DNA of 64,000 nt from Domibacillus indicus (GTDB lineage Bacteria; Bacillota; Bacilli; Bacillales; Domibacillaceae). The notes under the pieces are model-generated. The model searched no databases. It was not told the DNA's origin and saw only the letters and a list, made by a program, of their open reading frames with translations. Of this stretch, positions 1-8,130 are shown one piece after another (within the stretch, counting starts at the first letter, position 1; each line of letters starts with the position of its first letter). The stretch is taken from the NCBI RefSeq assembly GCF_000970685.1, contig NZ_LAJB01000002.1, forward strand, positions 124,001 through 188,000, written 5' to 3'. Both the position numbers and the translations under genes were made by a program.

Positions 1-256
1 CATCAATCCGGCCGAATTTCTCCATGGCCGCCTCATACAGACGCTTTACATCTTCTTCCTTGCTGATATCCATCCCCACCGCCACGGCATTCGAGCCGCA
101 TTCTGCCGCCAGTTCTTCAATCAAATTCAGGCGGCGGGCGCCAAGCACGAGATTTGCTCCTTCTCCCGCAAGCCTCCGGGCAGTTCCTTTTCCAATTCCG
201 CTTGATGCGCCGGCGATCACTACAGTCAGCTGGTCATATGATTTTGATTCCGCCAT
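1..256 (-). CDS. SDR-family oxidoreductase, partial (N-terminal part)
   Basis: The minus-strand frame opens with ATG at 254-256 behind a GGAGGAGAG ribosome binding site and runs off the left edge, leaving about 85 residues. Near the N terminus it reads VVIAGASSGIGKGTARRL, the TGxxxGIG-type Rossmann dinucleotide-binding motif of classical short-chain dehydrogenases. It is followed by the usual basic residue patch (GARR, consistent with NADP preference) and a D-hydrophobic pair (GMDIS) contacting adenine. The catalytic Ser-Tyr-Lys lies outside the window, so the substrate cannot be inferred. It is transcribed away from the MEDS gene, with a shared intergenic region of about 260 bases between them. 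Confidence 0.88.
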   Translation of the reverse strand, partial: MAESKSYDQLTVVIAGASSGIGKGTARRLAGEGANLVLGARRLNLIEELAAECGSNAVAVGMDISKEEDVKRLYEAAMEKFGRID

Positions 257-514
257 TTTCTCTCCTCCTCTTCTTAATGGGACGTCCCATAGTTTTGGTT
301 ACCCGTTTGCCATTTCTCCTAACACCCTGCGCCAGTGAATAAATATTTTACTGCATCAGCCTGCTGAGCAGAAAATTATGTTATGGTCGCTCTACGGGCT
401 TTGAAAGAATTCACACAGGAAAGAGCCGGATCAGAAGCGTTTAAACCTCCTGGTATAAAAACGATACACAGCGAAAAACAAAATCTGATTTTATGTAAAA
501 AGGAGAAAACGAAC

Positions 515-1063
515 TTGGAGAATGCAACACTAAAAATGGCCCAGGCATTCCAGCAATCCGGCGGCCACACCTTATACTTTTCCAGTGATCTGGAGAATTA
601 TATTCAAAATGCTGCGGTGTATATCGTTTCTGGCATCGAGCGGGGAGAACAGGTTCTTTTTGTGGAAAATGACAGAAGACAGGCGCTTATCCTGGAGAAA
701 GTAAAACAGTGTTTAAATAGTAAACAGCTCCAAAATCTTCACTTTATCAATAATTTTGATTTTTACTGGCAGCATGGAGATTTTCATCCGACCACGGTGA
801 TCTCTGTTTTTTCAAATAAATTGCGTTCTCTTACGCAGAATAATCAGCCGATCCGTACGCGGGGCCACGTTGAATGGAACGACGACAAACAAATCCACAA
901 AAAACTGGAGGAGTTTGAGCAGGTAGCCGGTCATGCCGTTTCGGCCGCGAGGATGCTGTCGGTTTGTGCTTATGATGCCGAACGGGTTCCGGAATCGCTG
1001 AAAGCAGCATTAATGCGGACCCATGAGTTTTTTATGACCGATAATGAATTTATTCGTTTATAA
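515..1063 (+). CDS. MEDS-domain protein (DcmR-type sensory domain)
   Basis: A 182-residue protein is predicted from a TTG start at 515, chosen because AAAAAGGAG lies 8-9 bases upstream; earlier in-frame ATG codons have no such site. The protein matches the MEDS (methanogen/methylotroph DcmR sensory) family: an N-terminal SGGHTLYFSSD segment, then GIERGEQVLFVEN, HGDFHP and a C-terminal half with AYDAERVPESL. MEDS domains are RecA-like folds thought to bind hydrocarbon-derived or other small ligands, often fused to helix-turn-helix or kinase domains. Here it stands alone with no DNA-binding or kinase domain, so its output is unknown. A terminator follows at once. Confidence 0.75.
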   Translation: MENATLKMAQAFQQSGGHTLYFSSDLENYIQNAAVYIVSGIERGEQVLFVENDRRQALILEKVKQCLNSKQLQNLHFINNFDFYWQHGDFHPTTVISVFSNKLRSLTQNNQPIRTRGHVEWNDDKQIHKKLEEFEQVAGHAVSAARMLSVCAYDAERVPESLKAALMRTHEFFMTDNEFIRL

Positions 1064-1073
1064 ATATGTTCAG

Positions 1074-1115
1074 GACCCCGGCCGGCCGAAAAAACACCGT
1101 CCAGGGTCTTTTTTC
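1074..1115 (+). terminator. Terminator after the MEDS gene
   Basis: GACCC at 1074-1078 pairs with GGGTC at 1104-1108, followed by a run of T. It sits 10 bases after the MEDS stop codon and separates it from the convergent ferredoxin gene. Confidence 0.6.
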
Positions 1116-1149
1116 GTCATTTTCTATTGCCGATAAACAAGCCTCACTT

Positions 1150-1473
1150 CTATTCAGCCGGCCTCGGTCCCGGCTCCATGCCGCTCGTCTGCACGGTCAT
1201 AATCGGCCGGACTGTCATATCTCCAGTAATCCGGACCTGGCAGGACAGCCGTATGTTGTCTTCCACCAGCCCTTTTTCATCAAATGCTTTTTTCTCAGCG
1301 GCAGTTACATCCTCAAAGTCTCCTTCCAGTATTTCGATCCGGCAGGTGGTGCATCTGGCTTTGCCTCCGCACCGGTGCAAAATGCCGACACCGTTGTCTT
1401 CCAGTGCCAGCACCAGCTTTTTTCCTGCTTCCACTTCAAAAGCATTCATTCCTAACACCGTTAGCTGCGGCAT
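1150..1473 (-). CDS. 2Fe-2S ferredoxin
   Basis: A 107-residue plant-type (beta-grasp) ferredoxin. The cluster ligands are visible as Cys35, Cys41 and Cys44 (RCGGKARCTTC, the CX5CX2C arrangement) and Cys78 (RLSCQV). Start ATG at 1473 is preceded by GGGAGAAGTG. Such small cytoplasmic ferredoxins pass single electrons to monooxygenases, reductases or assembly enzymes. There is no partner reductase next to it; it converges on the MEDS gene and is followed on the minus strand by nothing obvious, so its electron partner is unknown. Length and cysteine spacing are normal for the family. Confidence 0.9.
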   Translation of the reverse strand: MPQLTVLGMNAFEVEAGKKLVLALEDNGVGILHRCGGKARCTTCRIEILEGDFEDVTAAEKKAFDEKGLVEDNIRLSCQVRITGDMTVRPIMTVQTSGMEPGPRPAE

Positions 1474-1610
1474 GCGATCACTTCTCCCATTCGGTTATTT
1501 TCAAGAAAAATAGCCGTATTATTGTCTCCAGGCAGAGGAAATACATTGCTGTTTATAAAATTCGCTGAATCTAAAAAAATATGCAAAGCGCATCCCGGGG
1601 CGCAGGCTGT

Positions 1611-2618
1611 TTATTGCCGCCAGTTATACAGGATGCCTGGATTTTTTTCATCTTCAAGTGATGTTCCCGCCGCTGCAGCCGGAAGGCCTTCCGGCAGGAA
1701 CGGAGCAGGCGGAGCACCGCTGGATACGTTAAGCCGTGTTCCTTTTGGCACAAAAGGGTACAGCTCCTCCATGTGGGCATTTAGCAGACGAAAACAGCCG
1801 GCTGTCACACTTTTTCCGACCGAAGACGGCCTGTTTGTTCCATGTATGGCTGTGTTTTGTTCCAGTACAAGCCCCCGGGTGCCGAATGGAGAGCCCGGCC
1901 CGTTCGGCTCGATGACTCTTTCTGTTACATGCGAAGAGAAAAACGGCATTCCGTTTTTTCCAACCGCCGCCGGGTAAACCGCAATCGGACGGTCCTGAAA
2001 AGACAGAGCCAGCCTGTGAACATCGGGATACACTGTAATTTCCACCAGCTCATTCCGGGCATCAAGCGGTGTACCCGCCGATAAAAGAGTATAGCTTCGG
2101 CCTGTCCGCTTGTACGCGATCCCTTCAGGCACATAAGAAATCCAGTTATCCGGATACGGCCCTGCCAGTTCTTTGAGCGAAGCGGGGTAGCGGTTGTTTG
2201 CTTTGTAAAAATGTACGATGGCACTGTTCACGGCCAGCCATTCGATATGCTTCAGGTTGGCTGGATCAGCCGGAAGCAGCGCGGCCCTGCTTTTTTGTCC
2301 CCTTGTTTCCTCCTGCTTTGCAGCCGCTTTTTTCCCGTAGCCGGAAACAAAATCGAGTTCCTGGCCGCTTTCTGCAGGCAGCAGCCGCTCAGCCCCTTCA
2401 CCGCCCGGCGCACTGCTTTGCCTGCTTTCTCCGTTCTTCCTGTTTTCTTCCACAGGCGTTTCCGTAAAATGAAAAACATACCGGTCTAACACAAAAGCGG
2501 TATACAAAAGCAGCAGGCAGGAGAAAAAGACCAGCAAGGCGAGCAGCGTGCGGCTGGACGGCCCCTGCTTTGCTTTTGTATGATTCACACGCATTTGGAG
2601 ATTCTGAGTTTTTTTCAC
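1611..2618 (-). CDS. Membrane-anchored L,D-transpeptidase (YkuD-fold)
   Basis: A 335-residue protein starting with GTG at 2618 (GGGAGG 8 bases upstream). Residues about 24-46 form a single hydrophobic membrane anchor after a basic N terminus; a low-complexity linker follows. The C-terminal catalytic domain carries the L,D-transpeptidase signature: His259 (HGTNRPSSVG) and Cys275 (SVTAGCFRL), matching HGT-x-S-x-G-C-x-R. These enzymes use the Cys to cross-link or tether peptidoglycan stem peptides outside the membrane. The central region (about 120-175, YPASLKELAGPYP) resembles an accessory segment seen in Bacillus YkuD-like proteins. No LysM domain is visible. It is a single gene with an AT-rich upstream region. 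Confidence 0.85.
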   Translation of the reverse strand: MKKTQNLQMRVNHTKAKQGPSSRTLLALLVFFSCLLLLYTAFVLDRYVFHFTETPVEENRKNGESRQSSAPGGEGAERLLPAESGQELDFVSGYGKKAAAKQEETRGQKSRAALLPADPANLKHIEWLAVNSAIVHFYKANNRYPASLKELAGPYPDNWISYVPEGIAYKRTGRSYTLLSAGTPLDARNELVEITVYPDVHRLALSFQDRPIAVYPAAVGKNGMPFFSSHVTERVIEPNGPGSPFGTRGLVLEQNTAIHGTNRPSSVGKSVTAGCFRLLNAHMEELYPFVPKGTRLNVSSGAPPAPFLPEGLPAAAAGTSLEDEKNPGILYNWRQ

Positions 2619-2765
2619 CTTTCCCGCCTCCCGCTGCTTTTTCTTCCCTGTTCTTTATACACTCATATTGCACAAGTTTTATTCTTTATATTGAACAAAA
2701 TTATAACATTAGTTCTCAATAAAGAACAAGTAGTTTCTTTTTTACCGGAGAAACGGAATCTTAAA

Positions 2766-2795
2766 TAAAAAAACCGTCTTATAAAAAGACGATTC
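2766..2795 (-). terminator. Terminator, minus strand
   Basis: CGTCTT (2775-2780) pairs with AAGACG (2787-2792) and is followed on the minus strand by a run of seven T. It lies about 110 bases downstream of the hypothetical gene at 2904-3290. Confidence 0.55.
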
Positions 2796-2903
2796 CAGCT
2801 TGCAGACAAAGTTGTTTGCTGTATAAATGAACAAATGATTTTGCATATGGCTTCTCAGAAAAAGCGCAGGAAAACAGTGCCTGCCTTTCGCATAAAGGTG
2901 ACA

Positions 2904-3290
2904 CTAGCTCTTTATATAGCATTTCCCATTCACCAGATAACACCTTTCTGCTTTCAGAACAGGAAGATGGTTCTCCAGCGTTACAAAGGTTTCAGTTGTA
3001 TAGGGGTTATAATACACCAGCTCATAATGCTCGAGGCTGCCTCCTTCCTGCCCTGCGTAATCCCCGATCACATAAGCATGAACATTTTTTTGTTTTTCTC
3101 TTCTTACCTGTGCCTGTCCAGCCCTGCTTACTTTAAATTCGACATTGGCCAAAACGAGCGCTTCGCTGTGGGCGATAAGGCGGCGGGTTTTTCCATCCAG
3201 CACGGAAAAAACCTCCTTGCGGACATTTCGGTACACCTGAACCCGCTGGTTGAGCTGCAGCTTCTTTTCGGGTAACAGAGGGTTTGCCAT
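2904..3290 (-). CDS. Hypothetical protein, about 128 residues
   Basis: I do not recognise a family. The start at 3290 (MANPLLPEKK) is preferred over two upstream in-frame ATGs because AGGGGA stands 6 bases before it. The product is basic and rich in beta-forming residues (VQVYRN, FSVLDGKTRRL, ALVLANVEFKV, AYVIGDYAG, YELVYYNPYTTETFVTLENHLPVL), without signal peptide or membrane segment; a small cytoplasmic beta-rich domain is likely. It is transcribed divergently from mntA, about 240 bases away, and has its own terminator, so it is probably monocistronic. Confidence 0.6.
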   Translation of the reverse strand: MANPLLPEKKLQLNQRVQVYRNVRKEVFSVLDGKTRRLIAHSEALVLANVEFKVSRAGQAQVRREKQKNVHAYVIGDYAGQEGGSLEHYELVYYNPYTTETFVTLENHLPVLKAERCYLVNGKCYIKS

Positions 3291-3531
3291 ACAGATTCCC
3301 CTAACCATGTATTTGTTCAAATTCATACTTATTATGCACCTGGCAATGAAAAGGATTTATACATATCAGAATAAAAGCAATGAAGCTTTTTCGGCGAAAG
3401 CCAAAAACGCCGTTCACCTTATATAAATAATATGAATGGACTCTTTAGAAAATACCCTTTTTCCTTTTTTCCGTTTAATGAAAAAACGCCGCCCGCTATT
3501 TCCATCTCTTTGAAAAATGACTAAAAATGGG

Positions 3532-3598
3532 TTGACTTATCTTTCCTTCGGTAATAATATTTTCCCTGAGGAAACTTTTTATTCCTTAGGCATAAAAT
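3532..3598 (+). promoter_or_regulatory. mntA promoter with MntR-type operator
   Basis: TTGACT (3532-3537), a 17-base spacer and TAATAT (3555-3560) form a sigma-A promoter. Just downstream, TTTTCCCTGAGGAAACT (3560-3576) matches 14 of 17 positions of the Bacillus MntR box as I remember it (TTTGCCTTAAGGAAACT). A second, inverted copy-like stretch, TTCCTTAGGCATAAAA (3582-3597), matches the reverse consensus except for one missing base. The position over the transcription start is what is expected for Mn-dependent repression. Confidence 0.7.
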
Positions 3599-3630
3599 GT
3601 GCTGTGAGCAAAAACAATTGGAGGGGGCTT

Positions 3631-4575
3631 ATGATGAAAAAAGTATGGTTCCTGTCTCTTGTATTGATTCTGGCTCTGTCTGCCGCCGGGTGCGGGCAAA
3701 CGGAAAAAGGGGAAAGTGAAACAGGCTCGAATGATTACGGGCCGATTATGGTCACAACGACAATCGGGCAAATTGCCGATGCTGTTGAAAATATCGGTGG
3801 AGAGCACGTAGAGGTGCACAGCCTGATGGGTCCTGGTGTCGATCCGCACCTTTATAAAGCAAAGCAGTCGGATATTGAGCTGCTGCAGGATGCGGATGTT
3901 GTTTTTTACAATGGGCTGCATCTGGAAGGAAAAATGCTCGAAATTTTTGAACAGATGAGCGAATCGAAGCCGGCAGTCGCAATCGCCGACAGCATTCCGA
4001 AAGACGATCTTCGCAAGGATGCAGCGGACGAAACGGTGATTGACCCCCATGTCTGGTTTGATATTGATTTATGGAAAACCTCCCTTACGGAAGTGAAGGA
4101 CACACTCATTGAGGCGGACCCGGAGAATAAAGACGACTATGAGCAAAATGCCGAAGATTACTTTGCCGAGCTGGATGAGCTGAAAGAATATGCAGCGGAG
4201 GAATTAGCGGGCATTCCAAAGAAACAGCGGGTGCTTGTTACCGCTCACGATGCTTTTAATTACTTCGGGGCAAAGCATGATATGGAGGTCATGGGACTGC
4301 AGGGATTAAGCACCGACGCTGAATACGGGCTTGCGGATGTTCAATCGCTTGTGAAAACACTGGTGGAACGGAATATTAAAGCGGTCTTTGTGGAATCAAG
4401 TATTTCTGAAAAATCAATCAATGCCGTCATTGAAGGAGCCAAAAATCAAAATCATGATGTAAAAATTGGCGGTGAGCTGTTTTCAGACGCAATGGGGAAA
4501 GCAGGAACCGAAGAAGGAACGTATACCGGGATGTATAAACATAACGTCGATACAATTGTCAATGCGTTGAAATAA
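3631..4575 (+). CDS. mntA: Manganese ABC transporter substrate-binding lipoprotein
   Basis: Cluster A-I (ZnuA/TroA/PsaA) metal-binding lipoprotein of about 314 residues. The start at 3631 has GGAGGGGG just upstream; the longer open frame before it has no ribosome site. A signal peptide ends in the lipobox SAAGC (Cys21), so the mature protein is lipid-anchored outside the membrane. Metal ligands can be read: His in DPHLY, His in DPHVW, Glu in VFVESS and Asp in LFSDAMG. The His-His-Glu-Asp set is typical of Mn/Fe binders, while Zn binders usually carry a His-rich loop and a third His; no His-rich loop is present. First gene of mntABCD-mntR-like, under an MntR-type operator. Confidence 0.92.
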   Translation: MMKKVWFLSLVLILALSAAGCGQTEKGESETGSNDYGPIMVTTTIGQIADAVENIGGEHVEVHSLMGPGVDPHLYKAKQSDIELLQDADVVFYNGLHLEGKMLEIFEQMSESKPAVAIADSIPKDDLRKDAADETVIDPHVWFDIDLWKTSLTEVKDTLIEADPENKDDYEQNAEDYFAELDELKEYAAEELAGIPKKQRVLVTAHDAFNYFGAKHDMEVMGLQGLSTDAEYGLADVQSLVKTLVERNIKAVFVESSISEKSINAVIEGAKNQNHDVKIGGELFSDAMGKAGTEEGTYTGMYKHNVDTIVNALK

Positions 4576-4588
4576 GGAGGAGTCTTAC

Positions 4589-5335
4589 ATGAAAGCGGTA
4601 GAGGTAAGCGGATTAACGGTGGCGTATGACCGGAAGCCGGTTTTAACGGACGTGCATTTTTCCGTGCCGAAAGGAAAATTAATCGGCATTGTAGGACCGA
4701 ATGGAGCGGGAAAGTCAACGCTGATTAAAGCGATACTCGGACTAATCCCCCGTTCATCAGGAGCCGTCCGCATATTTGGCCAAAAATACTCTCCTAAAAA
4801 CAAAGATGTCGGGTATGTTCCCCAGCGTGGCTCTGTGGACTGGGATTTTCCGACCAATGCACTTGATGTCGTACTAATGGGCAGATACGGATGCTTGGGA
4901 TGGGTTCGGCGGCCGTCTAAAAAAGACGTGGAAGCCGCAAAAGAATGCCTGCAGAAAGTGGGCATGCTTCAATTTGCCGGCCGCCAGATCAGCCAGCTTT
5001 CAGGCGGGCAGCAGCAGCGTGTTTTTTTGGCCCGTGCCCTTATCCAGGAAGCGGACGTTTATTTTATGGATGAACCATTTGCCGGGGTGGACGCGGCTAC
5101 GGAAAAAGCGATCATTTCCCTGCTGAACGAGTTAAAGCGCCGGGGAAAAACAGTGCTGGTGGTCCATCACGATTTACAGACAGTCGGAGAATACTTTGAC
5201 TGGACAATGCTGCTGAATCGAAAACTGATTCAATGCGGACCGACCAAAGATGTGTTTACCATCTCTCATTTACAGCGGACCTATGGCGGAAAGCTGGCAT
5301 TTTTGGAAAAAGAACAAATGCTGATTAAACAGTAA
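4589..5335 (+). CDS. mntB: Manganese ABC transporter ATP-binding protein
   Basis: ABC ATPase of 248 residues that powers the MntCD permeases from the cytoplasmic face. Walker A is GPNGAGKST, the Q-loop lies in VPQRGSVDWDFP, the signature is LSGGQQQR, Walker B with catalytic Glu is VYFMDEPF, and the switch His is in VVHHD. The VPQR...DWDFPT stretch is characteristic of metal-type (ZnuC/MntB) ATPases. It starts 13 bases after mntA with a strong AAGGAGGAG site and is followed within 13 bases by mntC, so the operon is tight. Confidence 0.93.
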   Translation: MKAVEVSGLTVAYDRKPVLTDVHFSVPKGKLIGIVGPNGAGKSTLIKAILGLIPRSSGAVRIFGQKYSPKNKDVGYVPQRGSVDWDFPTNALDVVLMGRYGCLGWVRRPSKKDVEAAKECLQKVGMLQFAGRQISQLSGGQQQRVFLARALIQEADVYFMDEPFAGVDAATEKAIISLLNELKRRGKTVLVVHHDLQTVGEYFDWTMLLNRKLIQCGPTKDVFTISHLQRTYGGKLAFLEKEQMLIKQ

Positions 5336-5348
5336 AGGAGTGAGAGAA

Positions 5349-6632
5349 GTGAATCAAATCTGGCAGTCCATTGCATCTGACGGCAATACGCAGTGGGTAT
5401 TATGGAGTACACTGCTTCTTGGCATTGCGAGCGGCATACTCGGAAGCTTTGCCCTGTTAAAAAAACAAAGCCTTGTGGGGGATGCGGTGGCACATGCCTC
5501 CCTCCCCGGCATTTGCCTGGCGTTTATGGTCATTGGCGAGAAAAATTTCTTTCTTCTACTGGTGGGAGCAGCGGCTACCGGGCTGCTCGCCGCTTACACC
5601 ATCCAGCTTATTTCAGGAACGACACGCATAAAAAAAGATACGTCGATTGGACTGGTGCTGTCTGTTTTCTTCGGGGCAGGCATTGTTTTGCTGACGAAAG
5701 TTGCCCAGATGCCCAGCGGAAATCAAAGCGGCTTAAATGATTTTATTTTCGGGCAGGCTGCTTCACTCGTCGGGCGCGACGTGCAGATGATGGCAATAAC
5801 AGCGGCCGCCGTTATTCTGGTTGTGCTGCTGCTGTTTAAAGAATTGAAAATCAGCACCTTTGACGCCGATTTTGCCAGAGGAATCGGCCTTCCGGTAAAA
5901 GGGTTAAACTTTTTATTTATGTCGCTGCTCGTTCTGACCATTGTGATCGGTATCCAGGCTGTCGGGGTTATTTTAATGGCCGCCCTTTTAATTACCCCTG
6001 CTGTCTCGGCCCGTTACTGGACGGATTCGTTAACGAAAATGGTTATTATTTCAAGCTTTTTCGGTGGAATGTCCGGCATGATCGGAACCTTAATCAGCAC
6101 GCTCGGAAAAGGGCTGTCGACCGGCCCTTTTATTGTTCTCTCGGCTACATTTTTCTTTGCCGTTTCCGTATTATTTTCTCCGCACCGCGGAATCGTTTCG
6201 ACGCTCCTCCGCAGAAAGCAAAACGACCGGCGGCTGGCGTTTAAATGGATCATGAAAGAGCTGTACAATCAGCCAGAGCCCCTGTCAAGAAATAACCTTT
6301 TTCTTCAGTCACATTTTTCAAATGGACAGTGCAAAGCCGTGCTTAAGGACTTGCTGGAAAAAGGGTATATACAGGAAAAAGAACGGATCGAGTTAACGGT
6401 TGCGGGAAAAGAAAAAGCATATCAATACAAGCTGGTGGATGAAATTCTGGAGCTGAAGGATATGTACCCGAATGACATGGCGTTTGATCATCTGGAATGG
6501 CTCGAATATGGCCAGGCAGAACAGATATCCAGAGAACAGCTGGTTGAAATCGATGAAAAAATTACCGCTTTCCATGATCAATTTGTTCTTCCTTCTTTCA
6601 CGTCTGCTTATGAAGGAGGAAACAAATCATGA
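5349..6632 (+). CDS. mntC: Manganese ABC transporter permease with C-terminal winged-helix-like extension
   Basis: About 427 residues. The GTG at 5349 is favoured since AAAGGAG lies 8-9 bases before it; the GTG at 5340 would overlap that site. Residues about 10-285 hold the eight or more membrane segments of the ABC-3 (ZnuB/MntC) permease family, with GDAVAHASLPGI near the start. After about residue 290 the protein becomes hydrophilic (NNLFLQSHFSNGQCKAVLKDLLEKGYI) and looks like a winged helix followed by a helical tail, resembling DtxR-family parts. Bacillus MntC has a similar long tail, so this is normal for the family. It overlaps mntD by four bases (ATGA). Confidence 0.92.
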   Translation: MNQIWQSIASDGNTQWVLWSTLLLGIASGILGSFALLKKQSLVGDAVAHASLPGICLAFMVIGEKNFFLLLVGAAATGLLAAYTIQLISGTTRIKKDTSIGLVLSVFFGAGIVLLTKVAQMPSGNQSGLNDFIFGQAASLVGRDVQMMAITAAAVILVVLLLFKELKISTFDADFARGIGLPVKGLNFLFMSLLVLTIVIGIQAVGVILMAALLITPAVSARYWTDSLTKMVIISSFFGGMSGMIGTLISTLGKGLSTGPFIVLSATFFFAVSVLFSPHRGIVSTLLRRKQNDRRLAFKWIMKELYNQPEPLSRNNLFLQSHFSNGQCKAVLKDLLEKGYIQEKERIELTVAGKEKAYQYKLVDEILELKDMYPNDMAFDHLEWLEYGQAEQISREQLVEIDEKITAFHDQFVLPSFTSAYEGGNKS

Positions 6633-7513
6633 GTTATGAAATGTGGATCATTGTCACCGGCGCTTTAGTAGGTGCTTCCTGCGGGGTGATCGGCGCATTT
6701 TTGATTTTGCGGAAGATCGCTATGCTGGCCGATGCGATCAGCCATACCGTCCTGCTCGGCATTGTGCTGGCTTTTCTCGTCAGCCACAGCATGAACGGAG
6801 CGTTTATGCTGGCCGGCGCTGTTCTGGTCGGACTTTTTACTGCTTTTGCTGTTCAACTGCTGAATTCGGGCGGAATTCAGGAGGATGCGTCGATCGGAGT
6901 GGTGTTTACGTCCCTTTTCGCCCTGGGCGTCATCCTGATCTCCCTTTATGCCAAAGATGTCCATCTGGATGTGGAGCATGTGCTGATGGGGGAAATCGCC
7001 TTTGTTCCGTGGGAAACCGTTTCGCTGCTTTCTTTCGGCGAGCTGCCGAAAGCATTTGTAATGCTCGGATCGATCTTTTTGCTGGATCTTCTCCTGATTA
7101 CGCTTTTTTACAAGGAATTTAAAATCACTTCCTTTGATCCGGGGATGGCAGCGGCACTCGGCATTCCGGTCCTGCTGATTCATTATGTGTTAATGGTAAT
7201 GGTTTCGGTCACATCGGTTGCCGCTTTTGACAGCGTGGGGGCTATTTTGGTCGTGGCCATGCTGATTGCCCCCGGCGCCACCGCTTATTTGCTCACAGAC
7301 CGGTATTCGGCGATGCTCCTTTTAAGCGGCGGGATCGGTGTGCTCGACAGTACGGCCGGCTACTTTATCGCTAAAGCCTTTGATGTATCCATCTCCGGCT
7401 CCATGGCTGTCGCGGCAGGAATTATATTTACCCTGGCCTGGATCCTGTCGCCCAGGTACGGGCTGCTCTCAAGACTCTTCAGCAGGCATGCTGTGCATAA
7501 ACTACAACGGTAG
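6629..7513 (+). CDS. mntD: Manganese ABC transporter permease
   Basis: Second ABC-3 permease of the system, 294 residues, with about eight to nine hydrophobic segments and the family motifs LADAISHTVLLGI near the N terminus and GAILVVAMLIAPGATAYLL towards the C terminus. It would pair with MntC to form the transmembrane channel. Start ATG at 6629 overlaps the mntC stop and has AAGGAGGAAAC upstream, indicating translational coupling. Sixteen bases separate its stop from the mntR-like gene, so that regulator is probably expressed from the same transcript. Confidence 0.93.
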   Translation: MSYEMWIIVTGALVGASCGVIGAFLILRKIAMLADAISHTVLLGIVLAFLVSHSMNGAFMLAGAVLVGLFTAFAVQLLNSGGIQEDASIGVVFTSLFALGVILISLYAKDVHLDVEHVLMGEIAFVPWETVSLLSFGELPKAFVMLGSIFLLDLLLITLFYKEFKITSFDPGMAAALGIPVLLIHYVLMVMVSVTSVAAFDSVGAILVVAMLIAPGATAYLLTDRYSAMLLLSGGIGVLDSTAGYFIAKAFDVSISGSMAVAAGIIFTLAWILSPRYGLLSRLFSRHAVHKLQR

Positions 7514-7529
7514 AAATGGGGAAAGGCCG

Positions 7530-7925
7530 ATGCCCACTTCCGGCATGGAGGATTATATTGAGCAAATATACGTGTTAACAATGACCAGAGGATATGCGAA
7601 GGCATGTGAGATTGCGGAAGCATTAAGCGTCCATCCTTCCTCTGTAACCAGAATGGCTAAAAAATTATCGCGTGAAAACTACCTGGTGTATGAAAAATAC
7701 CGGGGCATTCAGTTAACGAGCCGTGGAGAAGAAGCAGGAAAAAACCTTTATCGGAAGGACAGAGTGCTGAAAAAGCTTCTTCATTTAATAGGTGTGGAAA
7801 ACCATGCCATTGCCAGCGAAATTAAAGGCATGAAGCAGACATTAAGCCCGGGCACCATCGAAAAAATGGAGCTGCTTGTTGAATTTCTGGAGCAGGAAAA
7901 AAAGCAGAACCCGCTTTTTTCCTGA
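7530..7925 (+). CDS. MntR-like DtxR-family regulator with altered metal site
   Basis: A 131-residue protein from ATG 7530 (GGGGAAAGG upstream) that aligns without gaps to remembered B. subtilis MntR over its first 110 residues. The winged helix-turn-helix is well kept (IAEALSVHPSSVTRMAKKL; YLVYEKYRGIQLTSRG). Of the six MntR manganese ligands, Asp8 and Glu11 are present, but His77 is Asp, Glu99 is Lys, Glu102 is Lys and His103 is Gln. Mn binding as known for MntR therefore seems lost or greatly changed. It is the last gene of the mntABCD operon, unlike the usual separate mntR. It could be an apo-active repressor, a modulator of a true MntR elsewhere, or a sensor of another signal. Confidence 0.85.
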   Translation: MPTSGMEDYIEQIYVLTMTRGYAKACEIAEALSVHPSSVTRMAKKLSRENYLVYEKYRGIQLTSRGEEAGKNLYRKDRVLKKLLHLIGVENHAIASEIKGMKQTLSPGTIEKMELLVEFLEQEKKQNPLFS

Positions 7926-7973
7926 CTGAAAAGTTGCGCTGACTTCTGGTTTGTTCTCTCTTCTCTTACTATG

Positions 7974-8015
7974 AAAAGCGCCGAAAAGAGAAATTTCTCT
8001 TTCCGGCGCTTTTTT
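7974..8015. terminator. Bidirectional terminator between mnt operon and methyltransferase
   Basis: A near-perfect hairpin, AAAAGCGCCGAAAAGAGAAA / TTTCTCTTTCCGGCGCTTTT, with T runs in both directions. It ends the mnt operon on the plus strand and can end the convergent transporter-methyltransferase operon on the minus strand. Confidence 0.85.
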
Positions 8016-8130
8016 GAATCTGCCTGCTCCAGAGGTAATTTTATAAAATAAGCCTCTATCCGTTTAATAGAAAGTTCGTTCTTGTAAAAAGAGAATATGC
8101 TCCAACTGCTTTTCTATGTTCCGGGATTAG

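Noticed and set aside
3541-3558. A third MntR-like half site in the mntA promoter spacer
   Set aside because: The spacing between the CC and GG blocks is one base short of the consensus and the match is limited to the AAGGAAA half.
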